Source: Pelomyxa schiedti
Taxonomy: Eukaryota > Evosea > Pelobiontida > Pelomyxidae
Assembly (NCBI GenBank): GCA_020536535.1
Contig: JAHLWZ010000964.1
Location: 1-37,382, forward strand
Length of the DNA stretch: 37,382 nucleotides
Direction of reading: 5' to 3'
In this document: positions 20,086-34,738 of the stretch, piece by piece
How positions within the stretch are numbered: the stretch's first letter is position 1
Layout of the letters: each line of letters opens with the position of its first letter
Position numbers and translations under genes: made by a program
The notes under the pieces: model-generated
What the model was told of the DNA's origin: nothing
The model's input: the letters and a program-made list of their open reading frames with translations, nothing else
Database searches by the model: none

Positions 20086-20653
20086 TTTTTTCGTATGTTG
20101 TAATGTTGTTCCCGGTGTGTTGGGGTTATGGGTTTGTTACTGTGACGAGAGTTAGTGGCTCCGGAGTATATAAAGTGGGGGGAGCATCGCGAGTGGGGCG
20201 AATATCGCGGGTAATTATTATGGGAGGTGTCGCACACGTACGCGCGACGGGCGTGTGACGAGCAATTGAAAAAGAATAAAAATGATGAATGTTTTTTATT
20301 TTTTGTTCATCGTGGTTTTGTGGCGTAATGTTATTTCTCAATTGTTATCTCATCTGGAGGTTCCATGATCAGATCTCAGTATTCCTAGCTTGATTAGCTT
20401 CTATGGTGCCCTATGGACCTAGTACAGGCCACATACTCATTCCCCCACTTCTCTTTGGAGATCGAGACCACTTGCACTGGGAATGGATCTTCCACGCACT
20501 CTGGGGATTACTGCATGTGTCATTTGTGTGCGGGGGTGTATGTGGACAAGATGTTGCTGTTCATCGGCACGTGCAAAACAAACCAAAATTAGCCGAAAAG
20601 TTTTTTCTTCTACTTCGGGGTTGCGGCACGAGGCGGCACAACAACGAAATCAA
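20086..20653. promoter_or_regulatory. Divergent intergenic region between eEF1B beta (-) and RasGEF (+), with a TATA-like element
   Basis: A TATATAAA element lies at 20167-20174, about 85 bp from the eEF1B start codon. In the minus orientation it reads TTTATATA. Its spacing suits transcription of eEF1B beta; as a plus-strand TATA box it is about 480 bp from the RasGEF start, which is far. The rest of the 568 bp has no recognisable gene. The open frame from 20403 runs into the RasGEF first exons and is explained by reading through an intron. Confidence 0.45.
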
Positions 20654-23600
20654 ATGTCGCAGGGTAACGTTTCGCTGTTTCGCGTCCCATAATGACCACA
20701 CACAACGCGCAGGGGCGGTGAATGAGCTCAAGGGGACACTGAGGGGTTTGCACCAGGCCACGTTGACGCTCCAGGCTGACTTCGACTCCTCATTCTCTGC
20801 CCTGTCGGTACGCCGTTTGATTTTGACCGATTGACTTTTTGGTTTTAAATGTGTCAAAATCAACCCACAATGACGACTGCGTGGGCTAACTTTGCTGGGA
20901 TACCAAGACAGGGGCCATGATGGGGCCACTTACAGAGGAGAGCCTGGTGCTGACGGCACGCAGCATGGTTGGCATCGTAACATCACTAATTCAGCAGTCG
21001 GCTCTGCTACCTCCAAGGTTCGTTGATTTCGCGGTTACAGATTTACATATTGGCCTTCCTTCGTTGATTTGATTCGCAGTATGGTCCAAGATGTCATGAA
21101 TAGTTGTACACAAACAAAGGAAGCTGTAATTCAGATGTTGACTGTCGCAAAAGTAAGTACTTGCAAGTTCACCCTTTTGGATTATGGGCCCCTCACACTC
21201 TGAAATTTAAAAAATTATTTTTTTAATCAACTAAAAAAAAAACCAAAGGTTGCTATCAAGACCAAATTTAGTCAACAATCGAGTGAAAATCTAGCTGCAA
21301 GCATTAATACAGTTCTGGATTGTGTCAAGAAAGTTACATCCCTCTTGGAATCCTCAGGACCACCTTCCAGCCCAGCACCTGTGCCAGGTTGTTTATCACC
21401 ACCTCCATCTACTTCTGCACCAATCCCACCTCCATCACACCCCCCGACAACCCCACCACAGTCACATGCCCCATCTACACCTCCACAATCACATGCACCC
21501 ACAGGGCCACCAACCGGCCCCGCTCCAAATGCTCCACACTATGCAAACGGCTTGGGTAAACCAGAATCTGAGGTACGCTTTCTTTCTTTCTATTTTTTTC
21601 ACTCACTTTTAAGACAGTTTGAAACTAAAATTGTTCAAATCTCTCGTAGCTTGTTGACAGGCAGTAATTCTTTGCAAATGTCAGCACAAGGCACAAATAC
21701 AGACATCTTTAACCAAGCATTATCTTCATTCACCTCAGCGTCATGTGATTTACAGAATCTTGCAACTTCCAGCACACTCACGGAGTCCCATGCTGACAGG
21801 TAAAGTCCTTTTTAAATACACTTAATGGTCAACTACAAGACCTCACTAATATTTATAGAATACGAGAAGCTTCTGGAAATGTTATTAATGCAGCCAAAAA
21901 TCTGTTTGGAGTCTGTTTCCAATTTTGGTTTTGGTCTTTTTTATGTATTGTAGAACAAGTCTGATGCTGTATTATCCGATCAACTTAAGCAAAGCACTGT
22001 GCGACTATCAGAACACATTCGCGCCATTGTACTTGCTTCCAAGTCCGTAAATCCCCAACAATCGCCCCTCAGAATCAGCTCTCTTCTAGCTATACCCAGT
22101 TCTACCGCCGCATCTCCTCCAACCCCTCCTAACATTCCTGCTCCTTCACTTCCCCCCTCTACTCCAGTTGAACAACCGCAACCGCAATCACACTCACAGC
22201 CACAGACACAAACCCAACCACCACAACAACCACCACCACAAAGAGGCCAATCTCAAAGGATTGTTCTCTCGGGATCGCGAAGCAGACTCTCAGAGCAAAC
22301 TCAACCAGTGGATATCACACCTCCACTACCACAAATGCCATCTACCGCTGCACCTCAGCCACCAGGTCTCAATGCACAGCAATCTCATTCAATTGTAGTT
22401 CTAGATATTCCTCCCCCATTGGAAGAAAAGGTTAGCGCCGAATTTTGTACTATACCCATGCCTCCTGTAGGTCTTAGAAAATCCATCAAAAGAAGATATT
22501 GAAAGGCAAATGATGGAGGTTATTTTTGGATTTCTTATTCTCCCGCTAAATGCCAAAAAGATGACGCAACTGCGGGACAAACTGCAAGTTGAACAAGAAA
22601 AACTCAACCAAGACAGAATACAATTTTTGGAACAGCACATTGATGCTGAAACAAGTGTGCGCACTCATCTCATCCTTCTTTTCCCTTCACTCTAATTTCC
22701 GTAGACAAAGGCATCCCTCATCCAGGAACGGATGCAATTAGAAGTAATGCGGACTTCCCTCATTCAACAAAAGTATGAAACTGCACTTAAATCCTCACAT
22801 ATTCATGCAAACAATCAGGCAGCAACAAGATAAACTCCAACAGGAGCTGGAAGCAATCAAATCCCGAGTGTCATCCCCAGCTTCAGAAGTAAGCATTTCA
22901 TACCTGAAATTCACCTTAATTCACTCGATTCCTTCAGATAAACGATATTTCTGCAAAGGTTTTCCTTCCTTTCCAAAATATTCTTTAATACTTTCAGGTA
23001 CTTGCTTTATTCGATGGCAATGTTGGTGCTCTGAGAGATTTGGTTGGTCCCACAGGAACCCCTAAAGTGGATGCTCTCAAACAATTGGCAGCACTTCTAA
23101 ATTCCGATTCTCGGAATGTAAAATCTCCTTTATACAAGGTATTAGTAATAAGGGAAACAGGATCCCGCTGCCACAGATTTAGGAAATGTGCAACTACCAA
23201 CTCACAGTGCTGGAACAAGTCTGACAGAGTTACAATCTGCTAAGTATCGTGACATCTAATTTGAAACGAGACCTTTGACTCGATACAGGGAGCTGAATGA
23301 CCTACTTTCCCTTCAGAGTAGCACCACCAGCAGTGCAATTTTTAGCAAGTTCCAGCAAGTCAGTATAAGGTGGAAATTCCACCAACTCCTTCAGCATAAC
23401 ATTTGCATAGAAATAAGTTAGGAAAACGGTTCACTGGAGTACGAAAACCTGCCAGGACAGGTATGACACTTTTTCTCTCCTCTCAAGTGAACTTCTGTAG
23501 TTGCCGTATCTGAACAAGAGAGACAACGTGTGGCAGAACGTGAAAGCGTAGTGGACTCGTTAATTAACGCCACTGGTAGGCCAGTTATGACTGTTGTTTC

Positions 23601-26070
23601 TTTGACATTGATTTCAGCTTCATTCGGGGATAGCATCCTTGTAATGCTTCTTCAAGCTGCGGCCTGTATGGTCGCACCACTTGCTGAAGGACTGGTCCCT
23701 GGTTTTAAATCTCAGGTTTCTTAGAGCCGAAATTGAGTCTTCTTACACCAAACAGATACAAGTGTGCCGAAAGAAGATGGCAGAACTACTTGAACTTTGT
23801 AAAGAGAAAACCTCCAGAGATGTAATGATCGATTCTGACAACCGTGATTATGTCACACTTTTGACTGTGTGTATCACATCCACAACCATTTTCTAAAAAA
23901 GATCAAGAATCAACTGAGAGAAACAATTGAACTTGTTACCAGCACCGACCTAGATGGCAAGGCTGACGCAATGCTTGTATCAATATCGAGTACGGATGTA
24001 TCAAAACGCATTGTTGAAGCTATGCTGGAGAGGGAGTGCGCAACTGTGTCCAAAGGGATCAGGTAGGAGCTTGTTAACGTTGAAAACCTTTGTTGACACT
24101 TCCTGAAGAGCATACCTTTGCCAGTTGTTGTCCGTTATTGGCGCCTTTGTGCATGTGGATATGACACCCGTTTTTATATTGGAACTCCTCACCACATCAC
24201 GTTCTATGCTGAGAAAACTGGAAAGCATAATTAACTGCATTGTTACAACCAAGCAAGTAAAGATGATAATAGAGCACCCAGCTACATGTTGCATTCCCCC
24301 TTCGGCACTTGTTCTCACTCTATAAAAGCAACACCAACGGGCAGCAATCCTTCCGATTTGGCTTTCTGGGATGAACTACTTCTCAATCCAAAACCTTCAT
24401 TGCAGCTCACCAGTGATAACAAAATACGATGTGCCACTCTGAACAGGTTGGTGGAAAAGGTAACCTCATCCGCAGGTATTTCTCACAAAAAATGGGTTTT
24501 CCCTCATGTGTTTCAGATCACGTATTGATGCAAACTTTTATCATAACAATGTGTTCTTTTGCAACACCACTCAAAGTGTTCGAAAAAGTGGTCCAGAGGC
24601 ACACCCTCTTTTTTCCTAAAATTATGTAACTACCGCTTAGGTACGACGTTCCTGACAAGTTACCTGATTCGACAAAGATACAAGTTCATATGAGGGTAAT
24701 TGTATTTTTAAAGAGATGGATTGAAACAGCTTACGACGAGTTTGATGACACTCTTATTGCAAAGTGGCCTCGTATCAATCCCTTGCCAAATTGGCTCATG
24801 AATTCTTAGAATAGACCACTTTGCAAGCAGTAAATTTGATGTGAAAACAAGAGATATCCTTAGAACCGAGATGGCCAGGCAAGCAAAACTCAGGGAGACA
24901 ATGAGGCAGTCTTTGCTTGTTCCCCAAATTGATATTTTGGTGCCCAAACAGCCCTCTTATCCATAAAAAAATCTCTGACTCCCTCTTCCCAACCAGGTAC
25001 CACAGGAAAGGATTTCCCCTCTGACATACTTCATGGAGGCCGATAATAAAGCAATTGCACAACAGCTCACTCTCATTGAATCCGAAGTATTCCAAGCAAT
25101 TGAGGTTTTATCTTTCCATATTTCTGCAGGACTAACATGCATTTCTAGCCACGTGAGTTGATGGACCAAGCGTGGCTGCAACCAAAACTACATTACCGTG
25201 CACCCCACGTCCGGCAAATGCTAAACCGCGCAAATGAGATCTCCTTTTGGGTGTCACAGCTCATTTTGTATTCGCCCAAATTTGAGGACCGTGCCGCCGT
25301 GGTAACCAAGATTATTGAAATAGCACTGGTAAAATCGATCACACACATTTGGTTTCACTATTGCTCATTATTCTGCATATTTAGTGCACCCGGGAGCTTC
25401 AGAACTACAACACGCTTATGGGGCTTCTTGCCGGGCTGAATGTATCCCCAATATCCCGGCTTAAGAACACGTTTGTGTTCTTAACAGACAAACACAAAGC
25501 GGACCTGCAAAACATGATGGATTTGATGTCACCATCAAGTGCATTCAAGAACTACAGAGCGGCAATCGACGCCAAATCACCCTCGGATCCAGGAATCCCT
25601 TACATGTATGCTTGTGTCTTAGCACTCAAAATCTAATTCTCTCCGCCTTCCTCAGTGGTGTCTATCTCGGCGACTTAGTGTATATTGATGAAGGCAACCC
25701 CAACAACATCGACGAGATGATCAACTTTGAGAAACGCGGTAAACCGCCGCCAATCACCCGTCCCCTAATACCCACAATTCACTCACACACAACAGGTCTG
25801 GTCCAGAAAGCCATGGAGAGGATCGAGCACTGGCAGAGCGAGCACTACAAATTCCCCGCGGTCGAGCCCCTTTACACTTTCCTTCTGGAGCTGCCGTCGC
25901 TCCCCGAGAAGGTGCAGTACGACCTCAGCCTGCTGCGGGAGCCCAGGGGCATGCCCCCCGTCACGCCCCCAGGGTCCCTCGGCGCCGTCAGCGGGTCCGG
26001 CGGCAGCGGAAGCCACGGCCAGCTCCAGCCAACAAAGTCAATGTTCCTAAAGCGAAAGGAAAACTCTTGA
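20654..26070 (+). CDS. Ras guanine-nucleotide exchange factor (RasGEF_N + CDC25 catalytic domain) with Pro/Gln-rich and coiled-coil N-terminal half
   Basis: Activates Ras-type GTPases by promoting GDP release at membranes. The start is ATGTCGCAG at 20654, with an intron GTAACG...GCGCAG leading to GAVNELKGTLRGLHQATLTL. The N-terminal part is helical. Two Pro-rich stretches follow (about 21355-21540 and 22110-22250, the latter with alternating Gln), then a coiled coil (TQLRDKLQVEQEKLNQDRIQ and LQQELEAIKS, about 22500-22880). The RasGEF_N domain is recognisable as TLNRLVEKVTS, LMQTFIITMCSFATPLKVFE and RYDVPDKLP (about 24420-24810). The catalytic domain contains IAQQLTLIE, FWVSQLILYSP, CTRELQNYNTLMGLLAGLN followed by VSPISRLKNT, and GVYLGDLVYIDEGNPN (about 25040-25740). 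The C-terminus is Gly/Ser-rich and ends KRKENS. Many introns are about 40-60 nt, for example one of 42 nt between GAAAAG and TCTTAG near 22428-22472. Dictyostelium-type amoebae have many such GEFs. Confidence 0.9.
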
Positions 26071-26158
26071 GTTGTTTGATTGAACCGAACCTACTACTAA
26101 CAGTCCTAAAAGGAGGGAACACAAAATTGGAGCTCCGCATAGGGGGGGCATTGTATTT

Positions 26159-28501
<2,343 letters not shown>

Positions 28502-28771
28502 CTCGTCTGCTCGTAAGATCTTTTTTTCACGATTAATTTGCCCTTCTCTGCTTTTCGCCTTTTGATGAAGAATGCAATTGAACGCCTCTGTCCAGGTTGA
28601 GTTGTCAAACAAGAACACGATTCCTCGTCGGCACTCCCACATGGTCCTTTACTTCCCAGTTGTCTTTTTTTTCGACTGGGTGTTGTTTGGCACACTAAAT
28701 GCCCTGCTGATCGCTGTGAATCAAATTTTAATCTTTAACAACAATTATTTAAAACAAATCTGCGGTAACGT
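28502..28771. promoter_or_regulatory. Bidirectional promoter region between LysRS (-) and FPGS (+)
   Basis: The two start codons lie 270 bp apart in head-to-head orientation. The interval has T-rich and A-rich runs (28669-28672; 28728-28756) and no open frame that survives as a gene. Shared control of the two genes is inference from the spacing only. Confidence 0.35.
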
Positions 28772-30806
28772 ATGAGCGGACATGGTGTTGAGATGTTGAC
28801 GTCCTTTCGGGAGTGTGTCGTGTTTCTGGAGCAGGCCATCAAGTCGTGCGTGTCGCGGGATGGGAATTCGCGTTGGACACACAGATATGAGGAGATCACA
28901 AAGGTCAACCATTTGCTTGACAACTGCGTGACTGACGGCCGACACCCACATTGACTTCTCTTTTCTCAACAGAGAAATGGTGGATCTCAACCGCACCCGA
29001 TGATATTGCTTGGTGACTACTTGGAGGCTCTGTCTGTGTCCCAGCAACATCTGTCCGACCTCCATGTGTGCACCTTATACTGTTCTTCAGGGCAACGGAA
29101 GTAACTGCGCGATACTTAGGTGATTCATGTAACAGGGACAAAGGGAAAGGGCTCTACTTGTGCTTTTGTCGAGTCTATTCTGCGCGCACACGGCTATAAA
29201 ACTGGGTTGTTCACCAGTCCTCATTTACTCTCTTTTACGGAGAGGTTTCGTATTGGAGGAACGCCTGTTTCAGAGGCAGGTTTAAAGTTAGTCTGCTTTT
29301 CTAATTATCATCAGGATGTCTTTGCAGCATACCTCCATCGTACAGTGCAGCTCTATGAGGCCGCAGGCCTCCCTCAGCCACCAACCTTCGCTCTTTTGTC
29401 CCTGATGTGTTGGTATATGTTTGTATCAGAAAAGGTGCACCTACTATATCTATATGTAACGCTCATGTTTAAAGGTCGATGTTGCAGTTATTGAAGTGGG
29501 CATAGGTGGAGACTTTGATTTCACCAATGTAGTAAATCTCCCTGCAGTTTGCGCGGTAATTTTTTATATATAATTAACCTTGCCCTAATGGTTGCCAGTT
29601 CTCCAGCATAGGCCATGACCACATGGACCTTCTTGGAGATACATTGCAGGTTAATCCACTAGAAAGGGGATATCTCCTAATCTTCTAGTCTATAGCATTT
29701 CATAAAGCAGGGATTATGCGCCCTCGTATCCCCGCATTTTCGACAGAGCAATTGCCTGAGGCAATGACTGCCTTGCAACATTACGCAGACACATTACCTG
29801 TAAAATTTTGATCTATCCTTCATCTTTTTGTATCTGAGTTATACTTTATTGAAAGCCAGACTCAACTTTCTGTGGTAAGAAAACTAGATATCGACACCAT
29901 TTCCACTTCCATGGGCCAGTCTTTTGTTCTTGGTATTCCCCACTATTCAACTTATGTCATTGAATCTTTTCAAAGGTTTGAGAGGTGACTTCCAGCTCCT
30001 CAACTCGGCCCTTGCAGTGGCAGTGTCCCGTGAGTGGTTACACCAACGTGGATGTACTGACTCAGCATGGTCACCTCAGATTACCAGGGCCTTAGCCACT
30101 TGTAAGTGGCCAGGTCGAGCTCAGCTCGTAAAGGTAATCACCTCTACAATGGCACTGACTCTGATTTCTGAAGTTTCCCCTCCAAAGTACATACTTTTAC
30201 ATTGATGGTGCCCATACTGAGGAAAGTGTACAAGTGTGCAAAACATGGTTTCTGGATGCCTTCAGGAACCAAGTGTAGTATCTTCCTCTTTGGAAATCTA
30301 AGAAAACTAATATGATCTACAGATCCCCTGTGATGCCGCACAATCTCGTACTTCTTTTTGCATGCAAGAGGACGAAAACCTTTGGCACCATGCTTCCGCA
30401 ACTTCTTGATATCCCCTTTTCTCACGTGATGTTCCCGGCACTCCTGCCAAAGGTTCCGGCAGAACCATCTGCTACCTCGCGTGGTAAATCTCCGTCTTAT
30501 TCAACGACCGTGTCTAACAAAAAGAAGACGCGGCGTTGTGCCAGCAAGATGTTTTCTCTGTGTGGCAGTCTCTGAGCAGGCAGATGGACATTGTACAGCC
30601 TTTGCCCCAATTACCCTGTGTGAGAGACGCTCTGGCTCAGGTTGCTCACCCCATCCCTGGTTTTCTTCTGATATCCACAGATATTTTCCCTTGCGAGTCC
30701 GACCAGAGAAACCCACGTTCTTGTTACCGGCTCACTATACTTGGTCTCGGCGGTATTTGAGACAATCGGCACTATCTACTCAGAGCCCACGGAACCCCTC
30801 ATGTAA
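28772..30806 (+). CDS. FPGS: Folylpolyglutamate synthase (Mur-ligase family)
   Basis: Adds glutamates to folates with ATP, retaining them in the cell and making them better cofactors. The start is the ATG at 28772 (MSGHGVEMLTSFRE); a second in-frame Met follows closely. The P-loop block is IHVTGTKGKGSTCAFVESIL (about 29122-29180), then GLFTSPHLLSFTERFRIGG. Next come VAVIEVGIGGDFDFTNVVNL and FSSIGHDHMDLLGDTLQ (about 29485-29650), the lysine region AFHKAGIMRP, the substrate motif GLRGDFQLLNSALAVAVS (about 29975-30030), and the second-domain signature FYIDGAHTEESVQVCKTWF (about 30195-30255). The end is VLVTGSLYLVSAVFETIGTI, typical for FPGS, stopping at 30804-30806. Introns are short. No mitochondrial leader is obvious. 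It converges with GCP3, 82 bp between stop codons. Confidence 0.93.
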
Positions 30807-30888
30807 CTCACAACTAAATAACATCTATCTTCATGAAGCGATTGGGGATACTACATTTCTTTACAACACAATGGTTTATGGGACTACT

Positions 30889-33800
30889 TTATGTTCTCTT
30901 TGGTGCCGCAGGTGTAGGCTTTGTCACTACTGATCTTCGTATTGAAGCCAACTGCTGCTGGAGCTGCTCAGAGTCTGTATCAGTGTCTGCCATAAAAGAA
31001 TCACCAACAGGGTGCATTTCGCATCTCTGTTGCCGTGCATAGTACTCATTAAAGTCCAGCCTATATGAATGGTCAGGATTTATTTGGCCCTGTGCTGTTG
31101 TATTTGCGTTTATTTGAATACAATAATTCTACGCAATAATATAATACATACCTGAATAGAAGGAATTGGATGTTAGGGTCAGTGGAATGCTGCTTTAGGC
31201 AAGTCATTAACTTGGAAAGTAGTTGCTTATACTGTGCTGAACATTGAAATACAGCCTTGGGATCCTGCACATAATATGTGAGTTTAATACCAACGGGAAT
31301 GTGTATGAGTGTTACTTGTATTATTAACTCTGTTGCTTCTGTATCCATGCCCTCTTGATGAAGTTGCTACAAAAAATAAGTGAGGGTTAGGGCAGGTTAT
31401 GACAAGAAGGGGGTAATAATACCTGTGACCTGGCACTTGCATAGAGGGATTCTTGGCTTAGGCAAAGTGTGGTTATTTCTTGGAATAGTCTCTGAAGGTG
31501 CCACTGCGGTTGTTCATAATTCATTAGGGACTTTTCGACTATACCTATTTGTATTGTGTGTGGGGGAATTGATTGGTGGAAAACCGGGTACTTACTTTGC
31601 AAGTAGGCTTTGTGGGCATCAATCACTTCATCAAAGTTGGTGGCTTTTTTCATGTCCGAAACCAGGGTGGCCCAGGAACACTCCAGCACTTCAAACATGA
31701 TATAATACTGGAGGTTGTATATAAAGTGCATCATTTCATTCAAAAGCAACCGCACGCCGTGCAGCTGTTGCATAAGTTCCTGATTGATGTGGGAAACTTA
31801 TCAACATAGATAGAAACAAACCTTGGAGTTTCTGAGAAGATGAGCACAGCTTGTATGAGTGTGCCATGCTCCGGAGAGAGAATGTTCGACGCACTTGATC
31901 TTCCAAAGTAACTTGAATAACTTCAGATATGTTTGCATGACTGCGATGCATTATAAGGGCAAAAATAACGATTATAAACCTTCTGTTGTGAATATAGTGT
32001 TAATCGGGGAGTCCACATGATAATCCAAGCTGAATGCATCCCATCCAGTCTGTTGTAATGCATTTGCTGTTGTGCTTGTGGGCGGGGGGAGAGAGATATC
32101 TAACCTTAGAAATTGTTATTTGCCATTGGCAAACAGCGAGATAGGATACCTTGCCAGTATGTCCGGGTCATCAAACTGTGCATTCGACCCCCTTATTGCA
32201 AGCTCCAATGACGATGCGAGGTTGTGTTTGAAGATGCCGCAAAGAGGTTGTGAGAGGTCTTTGCTGTGGAAGGGTGAAAAAAAAGGATTGTAAAAACTTA
32301 GCATACCCAACTAAATCCGTCAGATATTGTATGAAATCTCCCTTTTTCAGAATTAGGCAAATCGGGAAGAGAGCTTTACCTGTCCCAGCAGCAAATATCT
32401 CTTCAAGGCAGAACAATGATTGGTAAGTTTATATTTTCCGAACATTGTGCTAAGGAGTCTTTGGCTAATCTTATCACTAATGCGATCAATGGTGGCAGGA
32501 AGTGTTTCCAGGTGCTCAAAGTCAAGAGCTGTTGTAAACGGTGTGAAAAGATGTATGGAGTACTCAGCAGAAAAAATACTTCTTTGTGCAGAAGTTAAAG
32601 TGAGCTCGTTGACGACATTCACATCATGGCAGCAGTATCTCAGAAAGTTAATGGATTTTCCCACAAGGAGAATCTAACAACATTGGTGCCTTCTCATAAG
32701 ACAACTTCATACCTTGCTTGCAGTTTCAACAGAAATAAATGAAGGAAGCATGTCTTCAGATAAGTGATACTTGTTGTGCCATATAGATTCTTCATCCTTT
32801 GCATTTGGATCGGCCACGATGAAGAATTCATCAGAGTTTGAATTCGCCTTTTCTGAATCTAGGAGCCTCCCTTCAAACACCCACAGCCTTATCATCATGA
32901 ATAGAGGTTTTGCAACCTGGCCATCATTAAGCACGGTGAAAATATCAGAGATTGAGTTACTTGGGATAGCATTTGATTGACTAATCGAGAAATCAATACA
33001 TCACCATGCTTGGAGAAGGAGTACACAGCTGAAGCAAGTGCACCGCCTTTTAGTCCTTCAGTAGGTTAGTGCGGAGGAAAGAAATCTCATCCTAACCTTT
33101 TACAGCATCTACCATGCAGGCCAACCACAATAGGCGGTGTTGTGGCTGATGGCACCATACATTTACACGTAGCAATGTAACTGCTTCTTCCTGATTTCTG
33201 ATTGGTGTTGTGAGTGCATTTACGACTTCGGGAAAAAAGGTTCCGACCTCTGTGAATCTAGTACAGCCAGGAATCTGTAATATTCCTTTATTTCACTCTG
33301 CAGAGCACCTGAAAATGCCTGAGCTCCGTTAGCGTTGCCCATTGTGAGAGAATGTAACCGAACCTGTGCCACAAGGCCGGTGTCGGACTGCTCAGCATCG
33401 GCATATGCCTTGATTTTGGTGAAAAGCCAGCCAGATTCCAACAAGAAATTTGCCAAATGTATTTGAGGCGGCGATAATCCAGGCTGCAACAGAATTAAAA
33501 AGGAACGGAGAGTAAAGAAAATACTGAGGGTTTGAGAAGCATATTCAGTGTTTTGGGGTCACATGTGATAGTGGAACCACAAACTCCTTGCATGGAGAGT
33601 AAAACATCACGTACCACTTGTGGTTCAGTGACCAGCTGCTCAGCCGACCTGGAAGATACTGTATTTTTTAGCATTAAGATTAGGAATACGAGAAGGGTGG
33701 TACCTACAGTCAACAGGGGAAGATGCAATGCGGACACTTACAGCAGGTACTGGAGGCATTGTGTAAGGAGCTGAGTATTTAGTAAGGAGGTTATTAATTA

Positions 33801-34359
33801 TTATAGTTTAATACTTGATGTTGAACGTTGCACGGAATTATCTGTTTGTGGAAGTGGATTCTGTGTTGCTTTTGGTGCTGTTCTGGCAATTTTCAACCTC
33901 TGTACTTCATTAAAGGTAGCCCCGATGAGAGCGAAAGCAGAGGTTCAGAAGTACCGGTGTCACAGAATTCTTATTGTTAGCAATGTACCGCAGCATCAAT
34001 AGAACAGAATGTGTGTGCGGAGGAAGAGACTCGTTGTCAGCAAGCTTGTTACTAACTCGCGTGATATCAGTTGCCAGCTTTTCCTGCCCAGACCACATCA
34101 CTTGTGTGTTTTCGTGTGGCAAGTTAGATTGAAGCAGTACAATAGCCAAACCTTACATACATTCTTTGCATATGAGCGCAGTAGCGTGCCGCACGAGACC
34201 AGCAGGGCTATTACTGCTACTATTATTACCCCCGGTGAGAGTGCGTTTCTGGCCAAACGATGACTGTGGCTGAGCACAAGGAGGTCCAATAAGCAACAGA
34301 GCCTGTCCTACAAGCCTCATCACTACCTCATTCCCAAGTGTCCCTCCCCTACATATCAA
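30889..34359 (-). CDS. Gamma-tubulin complex component 3 (GCP3/Spc98 family)
   Basis: Subunit of the gamma-tubulin complex that nucleates microtubules. It is intron-rich. The N-terminal exon at 34359 ([20 protein letters not shown]) is a plausible but unconfirmed start. Family blocks in order are: [20 protein letters not shown] (about 33570-33640); [17 protein letters not shown] then [20 protein letters not shown] (about 33250-33460); [20 protein letters not shown] and [12 protein letters not shown] (about 32620-32800); [20 protein letters not shown] (about 32140-32200), which matches the NAQFDxPEIL motif that marks GCP3; then [20 protein letters not shown] followed by [11 protein letters not shown] (about 31600-31730). 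The C-terminus has [15 protein letters not shown], then a Ser/Asp tail with [11 protein letters not shown], stopping at 30889-30891. The presence of GCP3 implies a multi-GCP gamma-tubulin complex. Confidence 0.93.
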
Positions 34360-34738
34360 TCATATAAGAAAGGGGGAAAAAAAAAAAAAAGTACACATAG
34401 GAGAAAACCAAAACAAACGAACGACCACTGAGGGAGGGCAAAATGTAACGTGAGTTTGGTGTTGTTACTTTTGACTGAGGGACAATCTAATCAATGTCTC
34501 GACCAATTGTGCCCCATTAACTCCTGATGTCGTTGATGTCATTACACCCCAGTCCCCTTTGTTGTTGTTTTGGGCTCAGGCCCTTTGTTCCCCTAGTTCG
34601 CTTGGTTTTTTTTTTCCTAGAAAAATTATGAAGCAACGAATTACATGTGATGATGGGATGGATGGCTGAGGGCATTCACTGCAACCAACAGCAACCAATT
34701 CAATTGGGTGTGAATTTATTTGTGTTTGCATTGTGGGG
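34360..34738. other. Intergenic region between MFS transporter stop and GCP3 start
   Basis: These 379 bp sit between two minus-strand genes and have no credible reading frame. They contain an A-run at about 34376-34390 close to the GCP3 start, a T-run at about 34604-34614, and dispersed TTGTTGTT motifs. No tRNA-like fold or core promoter element was recognised. Confidence 0.55.
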